Assembly: GCA_020027305.1 (NCBI GenBank)
Contig: JAHRAM010000189.1
Location: forward strand, 1 to 23,625
Length of the DNA: 23,625 nucleotides
Reading direction: 5' to 3'
Source: Acidimicrobiia bacterium
GTDB lineage: Bacteria > Actinomycetota > Acidimicrobiia > Acidimicrobiales > Hopanoidiivorantaceae
A program made the translations under genes and the position numbers. This document shows, piece by piece, positions 14,984 to 21,690 of the stretch (position 1 is its first letter; each line of letters begins with the position of its first letter). The notes beneath the pieces are model-generated. The model did no database searches. It saw only the letters and a program-made list of their open reading frames with translations, and was not told where the DNA came from.

Positions 14984-16216
14984 ATGGAAAAGAATAAAAA
15001 AGAAAAAACAGATAGCCAGGCCGATACACAAGCTCATATACAGGCTCATATACAGACTCATATACAGACCAGGCTAATAACTTCTGGCAGGGGAGAAGAT
15101 GAGTCATCGCTTCCACCTGTTTTGTATCCAGCTACAGCTTTTGAAAATCCTTCCCTTGCTGAAGCAAATCGTATGTCTAGCGACCCAAATGAAACTCGGC
15201 TTTATGCTAGATATGGAAATCCCACAGTCGATGCCTTTCAAAAAGCAATGGCAGAATTAGAGGGGGCAGAAAAATCACGTGCCTTTTCTTCTGGTAGTGG
15301 TGCTGTGGCAACTCTCATTTTGGGTTTGTGTGAAACTGGTGACCACATTGTGGCTCAAAGCCAGCTTTATGCTGGAACAGTCTCTTTTCTTCGATTTGTT
15401 GCTGAACGTTTAGGGATTGAAGTTTCATTTATAGATGGCATGTCATCTGGCGCATTTGTAGAAGCAGTTAACAAAAAGACAAGGCTCATTTTTGTTGAAA
15501 CTCCAGCAAATCCACAACTCGGTATTGTTGACTTATCTGAGTTGGCAGAAATAAAAGGGCCAATCAAAGTAGTGGATTCAACCCTTGCCCCCCCTGTGGT
15601 TCAAACTCCACTCAAGTTTGGGGTGGACTTATCACTTCATTCAGCCACAAAGTCAATTGGTGGACAAAACGATGCAACTCTAGGAGTCCTTTCAGGTTCA
15701 GCTGAGTTGCTTAACTGGCTCTGGACTCCTTCGGTTTTACTTGGAGCAAATGCAGCACCCTCTGAGGCATATAAAGGGCTTGTTGGAATTAGAACTTTGG
15801 GCGTTCGCCAAGAAAGACAATGTGCTTCTGCTCTCAAATTAGCCAAATGGCTTGAAGGAAATAGCTTGGTTGAATCAGTTTCTTACCCTAGCTTAGAAGC
15901 GCACCCACAATATGAGCTTGCTAAAAAACAGATGAGCAGTGGTGGCTCTTTGATTTGCTTTGATATCAAAGACCCAGAAATAAATTCAAGAGCATCCAAG
16001 TTTTTTGATTGCGTGAAACTAGCAAAGTTAGCTTCAAGTTTGGGTGGCCCTGAAACTTTGGTGACTGGACCAGCGTTTACTACTCATGTTGATTTAACCG
16101 AAGAAGAAATGAAAGAGGCAGGCATTAGCAAGGGAACAGTTCGAGTTTCTCTAGGATTGGAACACGTTGATGACATCATTGCTGATTTCGAGCAAGCTCT
16201 TTCAGCTATCAAATAA
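14984..16216 (+). CDS. Cys/Met-metabolism PLP enzyme (sulfhydrylase or cystathionine gamma-synthase)
   Basis: This 410-aa enzyme uses the acylhomoserine made by MetX to form homocysteine directly or cystathionine. YARYGNPTVDAF (about 74-85), SSGSGAVAT (102-110), Tyr129, Asp198 (VVDSTLAPP) and the PLP lysine Lys223 in HSATKSIGG define the family. It looks closer to the MetB/MetZ group than to long MetY proteins, but substrate choice is not decidable here. AAGGAGAG just upstream of the ATG is a strong ribosome site. The N-terminal 30 residues are an unusual Lys/Gln-rich extension with a 12-bp repeat coding for Ala/Thr-His-Ile-Gln. It is operonic with metX. Confidence 0.9.
   Translation: MEKNKKEKTDSQADTQAHIQAHIQTHIQTRLITSGRGEDESSLPPVLYPATAFENPSLAEANRMSSDPNETRLYARYGNPTVDAFQKAMAELEGAEKSRAFSSGSGAVATLILGLCETGDHIVAQSQLYAGTVSFLRFVAERLGIEVSFIDGMSSGAFVEAVNKKTRLIFVETPANPQLGIVDLSELAEIKGPIKVVDSTLAPPVVQTPLKFGVDLSLHSATKSIGGQNDATLGVLSGSAELLNWLWTPSVLLGANAAPSEAYKGLVGIRTLGVRQERQCASALKLAKWLEGNSLVESVSYPSLEAHPQYELAKKQMSSGGSLICFDIKDPEINSRASKFFDCVKLAKLASSLGGPETLVTGPAFTTHVDLTEEEMKEAGISKGTVRVSLGLEHVDDIIADFEQALSAIK
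15032..15067 (+). repeat. Three in-frame 12-bp tandem repeats
   Basis: GCTCATATACAG at 15032-15043 and 15044-15055 is followed by ACTCATATACAG at 15056-15067. A degenerate copy precedes them at 15020-15031. They code for AHIQ, AHIQ and THIQ near the start of the PLP enzyme. A 12-bp unit keeps the reading frame on expansion or loss. Confidence 0.9.
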
Positions 16217-16273
16217 AAAAGGAATTATAATTGCTGAGCAATTGGCTGTTTGATGAACTAATCAACAAATAAA

Positions 16274-16834
16274 ATGAAAAAAGATTTTAGCGACAAATTC
16301 AAAAGAGCCATTGAGCTAATTGATGAAAAAAATGCTGATGACCCTGAAACAATTTTTTATGAAGGCAAAGAACATCAAAAAGAGATTTTACATTCAGAGT
16401 TAATGACTAAGTGGGTGCTAGAACTGGATGAGGAGTCAACCGAAGCTCAACTACTTGCGGCTAGGGCGCATCACATCCGTCGTTTTGACCTTCCAAGAAG
16501 CAATTTTGAAGATGGGCGAAAGGGCTATTTGAAATGGAGAAAAGAGCAAGCCAAGCGACATGCTAATTTGGTAGAAGAAATTCTAAAACAGGTGGGTTAT
16601 GAAGATGGGGACATTCAAAGAGTATCTAACATTATTCAAAAAAAGAATCTCAAAACTGATAGTCAAGTTCAAACTCATGAAGATGCCCTATGTTTGGTAT
16701 TTTTAGAAACACAAAAGGATAACCTTGCTGAGAAGTTGGCAGATGACGAAAAGTTTGAAGATGTCATTCAAAAAACCCTCAAAAAGATGAGTGACACAGG
16801 CAAAGCTGTTGCTAAAGCAAACAATTTATTGTAA
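16274..16834 (+). CDS. DUF4202 family protein
   Basis: This 186-aa soluble protein matches the DUF4202 pattern: DPETIFYEGKEHQKEILHSE near the N terminus, then LLAARAHHIRRFDLPRSNF (about 60-78), GRKGYLKWRKEQAKRHA, and EDALCLVFLETQ. The conserved His/Arg set HHIRR, with HA and a later Glu-Asp, suggests a helical metal-binding or HD-like active site, but no reaction is known to me. It lies 57 bp after the PLP enzyme in the same direction, and members of the family often sit near sulfur or nitrogen assimilation genes, so a role in that pathway is an inference from context. No ribosome site is clear. Confidence 0.8.
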   Translation: MKKDFSDKFKRAIELIDEKNADDPETIFYEGKEHQKEILHSELMTKWVLELDEESTEAQLLAARAHHIRRFDLPRSNFEDGRKGYLKWRKEQAKRHANLVEEILKQVGYEDGDIQRVSNIIQKKNLKTDSQVQTHEDALCLVFLETQKDNLAEKLADDEKFEDVIQKTLKKMSDTGKAVAKANNLL

Positions 16835-17001
16835 AAATTGCCTTTTTTATTCATTTGTTTACAAAAGCAGATTTATTTTTATGCCTTTAACAAAGCAAAG
16901 CAGCAAAGGGGTAAAGCGATGCTATCAATACTAAAAAACGTTAATAAAGTTACTGGCACAAATATTTTAAAATTCAAATAACATATTAAGTGTTGCGAAT
17001 G

Positions 17002-17007
17002 TAGAAT
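17002..17007 (+). promoter_or_regulatory. Predicted -10 box of tRNA-Gly
   Basis: TAGAAT lies 11 bp before the first base of tRNA-Gly, a usual distance for a tRNA promoter. The -35 is weak. Confidence 0.4.
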
Positions 17008-17018
17008 AACAGATAAGT

Positions 17019-17094
17019 GCGGATGTAGCTCAGTTGGTAGAGCGTCACCTTGCCAAGGTGAAGGTCGCCGGTTCGAGACCGGTCATCCGCTCCA
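17019..17094 (+). tRNA. tRNA-Gly (GCC)
   Basis: The acceptor stem pairs GCGGATG (17019-17025) with CATCCGC (17084-17090). The anticodon loop TTGCCAA gives GCC (17052-17054), and the T loop is GGTTCGAGACC. The discriminator T and an encoded CCA follow at 17091-17094. The other two tRNAs here lack an encoded CCA. Confidence 0.97.
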
Positions 17095-17109
17095 TTTTTA
17101 CATTTTCTG

Positions 17110-17183
17110 TGGGCCATGAGGGACTTGAACCCCCGACCTCTTGCGCGTCATGCAAGCGCTCTAGCCAGCTGAGCTAATGGCCC
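17110..17183 (-). tRNA. tRNA-Val (GAC)
   Basis: On the minus strand the acceptor GGGCCAT pairs with ATGGCCC. The anticodon stem is CTTGC/GCAAG with loop ATGACGC, giving anticodon GAC. The T arm is GGGGG TTCAAGT CCCTC. The discriminator is A and CCA is not encoded. It converges with tRNA-Gly, with 15 bp between their 3' ends. Confidence 0.96.
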
Positions 17184-17214
17184 GTTTTTTTCTATGCTCC
17201 TCTTATATTTTTTG

Positions 17215-17289
17215 AGCGCCGGGCGGGATTTGAACCCGCGACTGTACGGTTTTGCAAACCGTTCCCTTAGGCCGCTCGGGCACCGACGC
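17215..17289 (-). tRNA. tRNA-Cys (GCA)
   Basis: On the minus strand GCGTCGG pairs with CCGGCGC (one G-U). The anticodon stem ACGGT/ACCGT encloses TTGCAAA, giving GCA. The T arm is GCGGG TTCAAAT CCCGC. The discriminator U is the known identity base for tRNA-Cys. CCA is not encoded. It lies upstream of tRNA-Val in the same direction, probably in one transcript. Confidence 0.96.
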
Positions 17290-17384
17290 TTGTGCTTCTT
17301 ATTATTTTACATTCAAATCTATGTATTTAAATTTGATTATGTCTTAATTTTTACAATTTTGGCAAATAATGGAATATCAATATA

Positions 17385-17414
17385 TTGGCACATATAGAAG
17401 GCGCATGGTAAGAT
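17385..17414 (+). promoter_or_regulatory. Predicted promoter of the btu operon
   Basis: TTGGCA (17385-17390) and TAAGAT (17409-17414) are 18 bp apart. A start near 17421 would place the cobalamin-sensing RNA at the very 5' end of the transcript. Confidence 0.45.
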
Positions 17415-17517
17415 AGCAATACCTGAATAGCGAAGTCTGGTTTGATTCCAGCGCTGTCGCGCAACGGTAGTGGCACAAATTTTGTGTAAAAATTTGAGCC
17501 TAGCCCGGTCGACTATT
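17405..17517 (+). promoter_or_regulatory. Cobalamin riboswitch
   Basis: The hallmark B12-box region runs through 17431-17470: GAAGTCTGG, then ATTCCAGCGCTGTCGCGCAA, then CGGTA. It is followed by a variable AT-rich hairpin and the 3' element AGCCCGGTCGAC near 17502-17513. AATAG (17426-17430) pairs with CTATT (17513-17517) to close the fold. It precedes a B12 importer operon, so cobalamin should repress expression. A weak TTTAG/CTAAA hairpin at 17516-17528 lies before the ribosome site and may be part of the switch. Confidence 0.9.
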
Positions 17518-17555
17518 TAGTAACTAAAGAAAACTAAACGAAAGGAACACGCACG

Positions 17556-18560
17556 ATGTTCAAAAATAAACAAACATTTGTTTTTCCACCCCACCCCTTT
17601 AGCAATCTAAAGGCAAAAATAAAAAAACTAAGGGCAAAAAATATTATTGTCTTAGGGCTTCTTATTTTACTAATAACAATTACATTTGTGAGTTGTAATC
17701 ATAGCTCATCAAATAGCAATATTTCAAACACTAATATTTCACAGGCTCAAACCTCAGAGCAGGCTGAAGTTTCTGAAACGGTTAACAAATGCGACCCCAA
17801 CAAAAATCACAGGGTTGTTTCACTTTCGCCAACTGCAACTGAAATGCTTTATGAAATTGGTGCAGCGGCTGTGGCAGTAGATGACCAATCAAACTATCCG
17901 ACAAATGCCCCAAGCATTTCAGGCTTGAGCGGGTTTCAACCAAATGTAGAAGCAATTTTAGAATACAATCCTAATCTGGTGCTGACTAGTAGCAACAGAA
18001 TTGAAGATGAGTTCTCAAAGTTAGAAGGATTTGATGTGTGTGTACTTCGCTTGCCAGCAGCAACTTCACTTGAAGAAATTTATAATCAAATAAAAATGCT
18101 GGGTGACATTTTAGAAAGAAGGGCTGAAGCCGACCAAGTGATTTCTAGTCTAAAGAAGCGAGTTGCAGAAGTTATAGTTGATGCACCAGAAGTGGAGTCT
18201 CTCACATATTATTATGAGCTGGACCCAACATTTTATTCTGTAACCGACAATACATTTATAGGCGTTGTCTTAGGTTTGCTAAATCTAAATAGCATTGCTA
18301 AAGATACCGAGTCAGATTATCCCCAATTAAACCCTGAAGCAATATTTGTGGCTAACCCTGACATCATCATTTTGGCAGACACCAAGTGTTGTGCGCAGAA
18401 TGCTAAAACTGTCTCAGAGAGACAGGGTTGGCAAAACTTAGATGCAGTCAAACAAGGGAAAATCTTAGAACTAGATGATGACATTGCATCCCGTTGGAGC
18501 CCTCGTATTGTGAATTTAATGGAAGGAATTAGAGATTTTTTAAATGAAAATTTTAAGTAA
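17556..18560 (+). CDS. btuF: Cobalamin ABC transporter substrate-binding lipoprotein
   Basis: This 334-aa extracytoplasmic binding protein captures cobalamin for the BtuCD permease. A basic N terminus precedes a hydrophobic helix (about 30-45) and a lipobox-like FVSC with Cys47, so it is a likely lipoprotein processed by Lgt. A Ser/Asn-rich linker follows (48-75). The Peripla_BP_2 pattern is clear: RVVSLSPTATEMLYEIG, VAVDDQSNYP, FQPNVEAILEYNPNLVL, ADQVISSLKKRV, and NPDIIILAD near the C terminus. The ribosome site AAAGGAA precedes the ATG. The role as B12 rather than iron-siderophore carrier rests on the cobalamin riboswitch and the neighbouring cobO. Its 3' end overlaps an ATG at 18544 that belongs to btuC. 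Confidence 0.92.
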   Translation: MFKNKQTFVFPPHPFSNLKAKIKKLRAKNIIVLGLLILLITITFVSCNHSSSNSNISNTNISQAQTSEQAEVSETVNKCDPNKNHRVVSLSPTATEMLYEIGAAAVAVDDQSNYPTNAPSISGLSGFQPNVEAILEYNPNLVLTSSNRIEDEFSKLEGFDVCVLRLPAATSLEEIYNQIKMLGDILERRAEADQVISSLKKRVAEVIVDAPEVESLTYYYELDPTFYSVTDNTFIGVVLGLLNLNSIAKDTESDYPQLNPEAIFVANPDIIILADTKCCAQNAKTVSERQGWQNLDAVKQGKILELDDDIASRWSPRIVNLMEGIRDFLNENFK

Positions 18561-18640
18561 CTCATTTTTGGGAACTTTCTATAAAAAGACAACTGAAAAC
18601 TCAATCAATAAAGCCCGATTCCCTAAAGCCTTCTTGGCTA
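18544..18640 (+). other. Out-of-frame 5' end of btuC
   Basis: An ATG at 18544 overlaps the btuF end by 17 bp and opens a frame beginning MKILSNSFLGTFYKKTTEN, then a basic stretch ending RFPKAFLAIAC. This is the cytoplasmic, positively charged lead-in expected before the first BtuC helix. The frame then runs into a repeat tract at 18639-18666 and ends after about 60 codons. The main btuC frame is offset by one base. Loss of one 10-bp or one 4-bp repeat unit would join the two frames. Confidence 0.7.
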
Positions 18641-18666
18641 TTGCTTGCTATTGCTTGCTTGCTTGC
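18639..18666 (+). repeat. Short tandem repeats at the 5' end of btuC
   Basis: TATTGCTTGC occurs twice in tandem (18639-18648 and 18649-18658). The overlapping run 18651-18666 is TTGC four times, and two further TTGC units lie at 18641-18648. Both unit lengths (10 and 4) change the reading frame by one base. Confidence 0.9.
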
Positions 18667-19639
18667 CAGTTTGCTTTTAGGTGTTTTGGTTGGGCCGACC
18701 AATCTGAATCCGTTTAGGGTTTTAACAGAGATTATCGATTGGGTTTTGCCTTTTAGTATTGACTCTGGGCTAAGCAATATTGAGTCGTCAATTGTTATAG
18801 ACATTCGCTTGCCCAGAGTGATAATGGCACTTTTGGTTGGAGCAATGTTAGCATTGAGCGGTTCGGCTTATCAAGGAGTATTTAGAAATCCATTAGCTGA
18901 GCCTTATCTTTTGGGTGTAGCAGCAGGTGCAGGCTTGGGTGCCACAATTGCAATCATTACAAATCTGGGGGAAAGCAAATGGTCGCTTCCTATATTTGCT
19001 TTTGTTGGTGGTTTTGTAGCATCTGCCATTAGTTATTTTGTGGGTAGTGCTGGCAAAACAAACGGTCGCCTAGACAACACGGTCTCTTTGATTTTGGCAG
19101 GGGTCAGTATTTCCAGCTTTTTCACTGCCATTCAGGTATATCTCCAGCAAGCGCATGTTGATACCCTCCGTGAAGTTTATAGTTGGGTACTTGGCAGGTT
19201 TTCGGTTCAAGGTTTTGAAGAGATATTAATTGTTTTACCGTACTTTTTTGTTACCTCTTTTGTCATATTGTTATATCGCCGAGTACTATCTGCTTTTGAA
19301 GTAGGAGAGGAAGAAGCATACAGTCTTGGGGTTGATGTTAGAACCAGTCGTCTCATAGTTTTGCTGGCGGCTTCTATCTCGGCATCAGTTGCAGTAGCAT
19401 TCACTGGGTTAATTGGGTTTGTTGGGATAATTATTCCACATTTAGTTCGGCTACTTTTTTCAAACTCTTACAGGGTAATCCTTCCGCTCTCAATGATATT
19501 GGGGGCTAGTTTTTTAGTGCTGGCTGATTTACTAGCAAGAACCGCTGTATCTCCTGGTGAACTTCCAATTGGTGTGGTTACCGCATTTGTGGGCGCTCCA
19601 TTTTTTGTATTTGTGCTTTATAGGGCAAGGACGGCATAA
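18641..19639 (+). CDS. btuC: Cobalamin ABC transporter permease (5' end frame-disrupted)
   Basis: This FecCD/BtuC-family permease is polytopic with about nine to ten helices. Signatures are DIRLPRVIMALLVGAMLALSG, YQGVFRNPLAEPYLLGVAAGAGLG, LILAGVSISSFF, YSWVLGRF, LGVDVRTSR, and TGLIGFVGIIIPHLVRLLF near the coupling region, then GELPIGVVTAFVGAPFF. As an uninterrupted frame it begins only at a TTG at 18641 inside a repeat tract. No ATG or GTG lies in frame between the preceding stop (18554-18556) and 18641, and that TTG would put the first helix at residue 1 with no ribosome site. The natural start at 18544 is out of frame by one. btuD follows 3 bp after the stop. Confidence 0.85.
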   Translation: MLAIACLLASLLLGVLVGPTNLNPFRVLTEIIDWVLPFSIDSGLSNIESSIVIDIRLPRVIMALLVGAMLALSGSAYQGVFRNPLAEPYLLGVAAGAGLGATIAIITNLGESKWSLPIFAFVGGFVASAISYFVGSAGKTNGRLDNTVSLILAGVSISSFFTAIQVYLQQAHVDTLREVYSWVLGRFSVQGFEEILIVLPYFFVTSFVILLYRRVLSAFEVGEEEAYSLGVDVRTSRLIVLLAASISASVAVAFTGLIGFVGIIIPHLVRLLFSNSYRVILPLSMILGASFLVLADLLARTAVSPGELPIGVVTAFVGAPFFVFVLYRARTA

Positions 19640-19642
19640 GAG

Positions 19643-20434
19643 ATGTTTCTAGAGACAAAAAATCTGAGCTATCAAGTAAATAAGAGGCGATTTGTGAAAC
19701 GTTCGTCTATAGAAATTTTGAAATCGGTCTCGCTCCAAATTAACAGGGGGCAGTCGATGACGATAATTGGTCCAAATGGGGCTGGGAAGACAACACTTTT
19801 GAAATCCTTACTACATCTGCTACCAGACAAAGATACATTTGGAGAAGTTCTTATAAACGGAGAGCCAATCTCTAATATCTCCAAACGAGAGTTGGGCAAG
19901 CTCATTTCTTATGTGCCACAACGTCCGGTTCTACCATCGCGAATGTTGCTAGCCGACTATGTATTGTTGGGCAGGATGGCACACATCCCACCGTTTCTAA
20001 ACGAGACGAAACAAGACCTCGATATTGTCTATGATGCGCTTGAAAAGACCTCTATGGTTTGGGCAAAAGAACGAATGCTTGGCTCCCTTTCAGGAGGTGA
20101 GCTTCAGCTGGCTGCCATTGCAAGGTCGCTTGCAACGCGGGCTCCTTTATTGCTTCTTGACGAACCAACTGCTTCACTTGACTTGAGACATTGCTATGAG
20201 TTGTGTGACCTCATTTATAGTCTTCCAAAAGAGGGAATAGCAGTCATAGCAACGATGCACGACCTAGCACTGGCAGCCCGTTTTGGCGATGAACTTTTAT
20301 TGATGAGTCAAGGCGAGGTCTGTAAACGTGGTACAGCAAGCCAAGTGCTTACTGCCGAAAACATTCAATCTTATTATAAAATATCTGTCCGCACAGAAGT
20401 CTCATCAAAGGGAATAACTATTTTACCAAACTAG
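19643..20434 (+). CDS. btuD: Cobalamin ABC transporter ATP-binding protein
   Basis: This 263-aa ATPase powers import through BtuC. Walker A GPNGAGKTT is at 43-51, the Q-loop PQRPVLPSR at about 92-100, the signature LSGGELQLA at 149-157, Walker B LLLLDEPTASLD at about 169-180, and the switch His206 (MHDLALAARF). The FecE/BtuD-like HDLALAARFGDELLLMSQGEV stretch and the G-E-ELQ signature support the vitamin B12/iron importer group. It is tightly spaced after btuC and 20 bp before cobO, so all four genes are one riboswitch-controlled transcript. The N terminus carries a slightly longer Lys/Arg-rich loop (13-22) than usual. Confidence 0.93.
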   Translation: MFLETKNLSYQVNKRRFVKRSSIEILKSVSLQINRGQSMTIIGPNGAGKTTLLKSLLHLLPDKDTFGEVLINGEPISNISKRELGKLISYVPQRPVLPSRMLLADYVLLGRMAHIPPFLNETKQDLDIVYDALEKTSMVWAKERMLGSLSGGELQLAAIARSLATRAPLLLLDEPTASLDLRHCYELCDLIYSLPKEGIAVIATMHDLALAARFGDELLLMSQGEVCKRGTASQVLTAENIQSYYKISVRTEVSSKGITILPN

Positions 20435-20454
20435 AATTAAAGGAGATAAGACAA

Positions 20455-21030
20455 ATGGAACCACCAAAAAAATACGAAAAGAACCAAGCCTCTAAGACTC
20501 AAAAGAAAAAGTCAGCCAAGTCACTGTTTATTATTAACACTGGTGATGGAAAAGGCAAATCAACTTCTGCGTTTGGGGTTGTGCTCAGGGCATTAGCTAG
20601 AGATTGGAAGGTTTCAGTTGTTCAGTTCATTAAATCGGGGGAGTGGAACACGGGCGAACAGAAAATCGCACAAGATCTGGGTGTAGATTGGCTCATCGGT
20701 GGCAAGGGCTTTAGCTGGGAATCTGAAAACTTAGAAGATGACGAAGCTACAGCACTTGCATCTTGGAAAACAGCCAAACACATAATTGGCAACGCTAAAT
20801 ATGATTTGGTTGTGCTTGATGAAATCACATATCCAATAAATTGGAAATGGATTGATGAAGCTGATGTTCTAGACTGTATAAAAAATCGCCCTAAAAAAGT
20901 GTCGGTAATCGTAACGGGAAGAGATGCCCCAAAAGCCTTGATTGAGATTGCAGATACTGTTACAGAAATGAAAAAAATAAAGCATGCTTTTGATAGTGGC
21001 ATAATCGCAAAAAAGGGTATTGATTATTAA
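20455..21030 (+). CDS. cobO: Corrinoid adenosyltransferase (CobA/CobO/BtuR type)
   Basis: This enzyme transfers the adenosyl group of ATP to cob(I)alamin or its precursor, making the coenzyme form needed by NrdJ. It is 191 aa. The P-loop-like GDGKGKST is at 30-37, then a conserved AFGVVLRALARDWKVSVVQFIKSG, then VVLDEITYPINWKWID (Walker B-like) and VIVTGRDAP. These are characteristic of the CobA family. The first 22 residues are a Lys-rich extension. AAGGAG before the ATG is a strong ribosome site. Position as the last gene of the btu transcript suggests salvage rather than full corrin synthesis, since no cobalamin biosynthetic genes lie nearby. Confidence 0.94.
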   Translation: MEPPKKYEKNQASKTQKKKSAKSLFIINTGDGKGKSTSAFGVVLRALARDWKVSVVQFIKSGEWNTGEQKIAQDLGVDWLIGGKGFSWESENLEDDEATALASWKTAKHIIGNAKYDLVVLDEITYPINWKWIDEADVLDCIKNRPKKVSVIVTGRDAPKALIEIADTVTEMKKIKHAFDSGIIAKKGIDY

Positions 21031-21034
21031 TTGG

Positions 21035-21046
21035 TAAAATATAGAT
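21035..21046 (+). promoter_or_regulatory. Predicted leaderless promoter of bpa
   Basis: TAAAAT (21035-21040) ends 6 bp before the ATG at 21047, with no ribosome site, so transcription should start at the start codon itself. Confidence 0.5.
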
Positions 21047-21595
21047 ATGGCAAATCGAGAAATTGTAGACGAACCAGAAATAATTCAACCAACTGAAAAG
21101 GTGGTTGCCAATTCTGAAGGTATGTTAGAAAAAATACCGAATAGTAAAGGTGATGTTGAGGGTAGCAATGAAAGTATCGAGAGTATCGAGCAACCCTCAA
21201 AAGTAATTCGTATGGGGGCAATGCTTGGACAATTGCTTGAAGAAGTTAGGGCAGCAGAAGTTGATGAGGCAGGTCGTGAGCGCCTAAAAGAAATCTATGA
21301 GCTTTCAGTCAAAGAGCTTGGCTCGGCCGTCTCAGATGATTTGAAGGAGGAGCTTAATCGTTTGGCAAAGCCCTTTGGGGAAGGTGAAACTCCATCTGGT
21401 TCTGAGCTTAGAGTGGCAAAAGCTCAGCTAGTGGGTTGGCTGGAAGGGCTAGTTCAAGGAATTCAAGCCACGCTTTATGCTCAACAGGTGGCAGCCCGTC
21501 AGCAACTTTCTGACATTCGCCAGCAAATGAGCTTGCCAAAACCTTCAGACAAGACTGGAGACATTCAGTCTAATTCGCCCGGCGCTTACTTGTAA
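21047..21595 (+). CDS. bpa: Bacterial proteasome activator
   Basis: This ATP-independent ring-forming activator of the actinobacterial 20S proteasome (Bpa/PafE, DUF2587) has 182 aa. After an acidic N-terminal region the conserved helical core runs from VIRMGAMLGQLLEEVRAAEVD through ERLKEIYELS, LNRLAKPFGE and AQLVGWLEGLVQGIQATLYAQQ to QLSDIRQQM. It ends in Gly-Ala-Tyr-Leu; mycobacterial Bpa ends in GQYL, the HbYX-like tail that inserts into the proteasome alpha ring. The presence of bpa implies proteasome genes elsewhere in this genome. Its last codons and stop fall inside the first copy of a 31-bp tandem hairpin repeat. The start is read as leaderless. Confidence 0.93.
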   Translation: MANREIVDEPEIIQPTEKVVANSEGMLEKIPNSKGDVEGSNESIESIEQPSKVIRMGAMLGQLLEEVRAAEVDEAGRERLKEIYELSVKELGSAVSDDLKEELNRLAKPFGEGETPSGSELRVAKAQLVGWLEGLVQGIQATLYAQQVAARQQLSDIRQQMSLPKPSDKTGDIQSNSPGAYL

Positions 21596-21690
21596 GCGCC
21601 TTGTAAATTGTTGTGCTTACTTGTAAGCGCCTTGTAAGTCGTTGTGCTTACTTGTAAGCGCCTTGTAAATTGTTGTGCTTACTTAACAAG
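21581..21690 (+). repeat. 31-bp tandem hairpin repeat at the 3' end of bpa
   Basis: Three copies with period exactly 31 bp begin with GCTTAC at 21584, 21615 and 21646, and a fourth, truncated copy begins at 21677. Copy 1 contains the perfect palindrome GGCGCTTACTTGTAAGCGCC (21581-21600). Copies 2 and 3 keep the stem with small changes (TGTG in place of GGCG), which still pair as RNA. Spacers differ by AAATTGTT versus AAGTCGTT. The array may act as a terminator or stabilise the 3' end of the mRNA. Confidence 0.93.

Noticed and set aside
16919..16981. 20-aa small frame MLSILKNVNKVTGTNILKFK with AAAGGGG upstream
   Set aside because: A good ribosome-like sequence precedes it, but the peptide has no recognisable feature and the region is AT-rich; not enough to call it a gene.
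17194..17397. 67-aa plus-strand frame containing AGRDLNPR
   Set aside because: It is the antisense translation of tRNA-Cys, a known recurring false protein.
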